14,460 nucleotides of DNA from contig DYZF01000183.1 of NCBI GenBank assembly GCA_020741375.1, positions 1 to 14,460 on the forward strand, read 5' to 3'. Position numbers and translations under genes: made by a program. Below the pieces are notes generated by a model. The model was not told the DNA's origin and did no database searches. It worked only from the letters and a program-made list of their open reading frames with translations. The DNA is from Tessaracoccus flavescens (GTDB taxonomy: Bacteria > Actinomycetota > Actinomycetes > Propionibacteriales > Propionibacteriaceae). Below, in pieces: positions 13,761 through 14,460 of this stretch. Positions within the stretch are counted from its first letter, which is position 1. Each line of letters begins with the position of its first letter.

Positions 13761-13812
13761 ATCTATTTGTGACCGAGTGGCCCGAGTCCGGGCACCAAAC
13801 TCACAAATAGAT
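13761..13812. repeat. Nested inverted repeat before trxB
   Basis: ATCTATTTGTGA (13761-13772) and TCACAAATAGAT (13801-13812) are perfect 12-bp inverted arms around 28 bases. The loop itself contains an inner stem, GCCCG-AGTC-CGGGC, flanked by GT and AC. The whole could fold as one long hairpin with an internal bulge. It may be a dispersed palindromic repeat, a terminator of the hydrolase gene, or an operator for trxB; the AT-rich arms stand out from their surroundings. Confidence 0.7.
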
Positions 13813-13850
13813 CCAGTTTTCGCGGCCGGCCCGGTTTCCGCGCGACGAAC

Positions 13851-13856
13851 TAGGAT
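13851..13856 (+). promoter_or_regulatory. -10 element of trxB
   Basis: TAGGAT, same as before the SorC-type gene, predicts a start near 13863 and a 23-base leader that contains the AAGGAG ribosome-binding site (13876-13881). Confidence 0.45.
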
Positions 13857-13885
13857 GGGCGCGAACCACAGCTTGAAGGAGCCCC

Positions 13886-14460
13886 ATGTCCGAAGACCAG
13901 ATCCACGACGTCATCATCGTCGGCTCGGGTCCGGCCGGCTACACCGCCGCCATCTACGCCGCCCGCGCCAACCTCAACCCCGTCGTGTTCGAGGGCGCCT
14001 TTGAAAGCGGCGGCGCGCTCATGAACACCACCGAGGTGGAGAACTTCCCCGGCTTCCCCGAGGGCATCCAAGGCCCAGACCTGATGGACGGCATGCGCAA
14101 GCAGGCCGAGCGTTTCGGCGCCAAGCTCATCACCGACGACGTCACCGCCGTCGACCTCACCGGTGAGATCAAGATCGTCAAGGATTCCGAGGATGTCGAG
14201 TACCGCGCCAAGACGGTGATCCTCGCCATGGGCTCCGGCTACCGCAAGCTCGGCCTCGCCGACGAAGAGCGCCTCTCCGGCCGCGGCGTCTCCTGGTGCG
14301 CCACCTGCGACGGAGCCTTCTTCCGCGACAAGCCCATCGCCGTCATCGGCGGAGGAGATTCCGCCATGGAAGAGGCCACGTTCCTCAGCCGCTTCGGCTC
14401 CAAGGTGGTCGTCGTGCACCGTCGCGACGAGCTGCGCGCCTCCAAGATCACGGCCGAACG
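13886..14460 (+). CDS. trxB: Thioredoxin reductase TrxB (3' end outside window)
   Basis: The first 191 codons of an NADPH-dependent flavoprotein that reduces thioredoxin in the cytoplasm; the usual length is about 310-330. Visible are the FAD-binding [10 protein letters not shown] (13-22), [10 protein letters not shown] (52-61), the redox-active pair C138-A-T-C141 in SWCATCDGA, the NADPH-binding [10 protein letters not shown] (155-164) and HRRDELRAS (178-186). ATG 13886 follows AAGGAG by four bases. The downstream gene is often a thioredoxin, but that would be beyond the window. Confidence 0.95.
   Translation, partial: MSEDQIHDVIIVGSGPAGYTAAIYAARANLNPVVFEGAFESGGALMNTTEVENFPGFPEGIQGPDLMDGMRKQAERFGAKLITDDVTAVDLTGEIKIVKDSEDVEYRAKTVILAMGSGYRKLGLADEERLSGRGVSWCATCDGAFFRDKPIAVIGGGDSAMEEATFLSRFGSKVVVVHRRDELRASKITAE

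Noticed and set aside
12752..13762. 336-codon - strand frame opposite the hydrolase gene
   Set aside because: His/Arg-rich shadow with no domain; the + strand protein is clearly real.
1..14460. CRISPR arrays, insertion-sequence ends, rRNA
   Set aside because: No regularly spaced repeats, transposase genes with terminal repeats or rRNA segments were seen on either strand.

Overview
The window is high-GC DNA with actinobacterial habits. Several genes are apparently leaderless, with a TANNNT -10 element six or seven bases before the start codon. Other signs are a CmtR-type ArsR regulator, a family of tyrosine recombinase common in Actinomycetota, and a TrxB. The genus cannot be fixed from sequence alone; Propionibacteriales is a weak guess. 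A tRNA-Ala gene at 10127-10199 appears to separate two kinds of DNA: an accessory island on the left and ordinary chromosomal genes on the right.

Left, 1-4000: two heavy-metal efflux modules face each other. On the + strand, a SmtB/CadC-like ArsR sensor overlaps by 4 bp a CDF (CzcD/ZitB-type) cation exporter. On the - strand, a CmtR-like ArsR sensor overlaps by 4 bp a P1B-type metal ATPase. A hairpin at 1512-1561 lies between the converging ends. Directly upstream of cmtR lies the broken, 5'-truncated remains of a ZntR/CueR-like MerR regulator.

Middle, 4400-8700: cargo of mixed kind. It holds a small P-loop kinase-like protein, a putative lipoprotein of unknown function, an ABC/OLD-type ATPase, a XerC/D-type recombinase, a lone ribbon-helix-helix (RHH) protein, and a complete RHH-Doc toxin-antitoxin pair.

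Island end, 8455-10200: an excisionase-like HTH protein and a phage-type integrase whose reading frames overlap by about 119 bp. The integrase start lies about 150 bp from the 3' end of tRNA-Ala(TGC). This is the usual layout of an integrative element in a tRNA 3' end; the far attachment site is not in the window.

Right, 10299-14460: NhaA Na+/H+ antiporter (-), then on the + strand a SorC-family regulator, a 3-hydroxyisobutyryl-CoA hydrolase-like protein and the first 191 codons of thioredoxin reductase TrxB. A nested inverted repeat sits between the last two.

No clearly new multi-gene system could be demonstrated. The points most worth a second look are the MerR remnant, the int/xis overlap, the precise leaderless spacing, the operator architecture at cmtR, the His-to-Glu change in the CDF metal site and the palindromic element before trxB.
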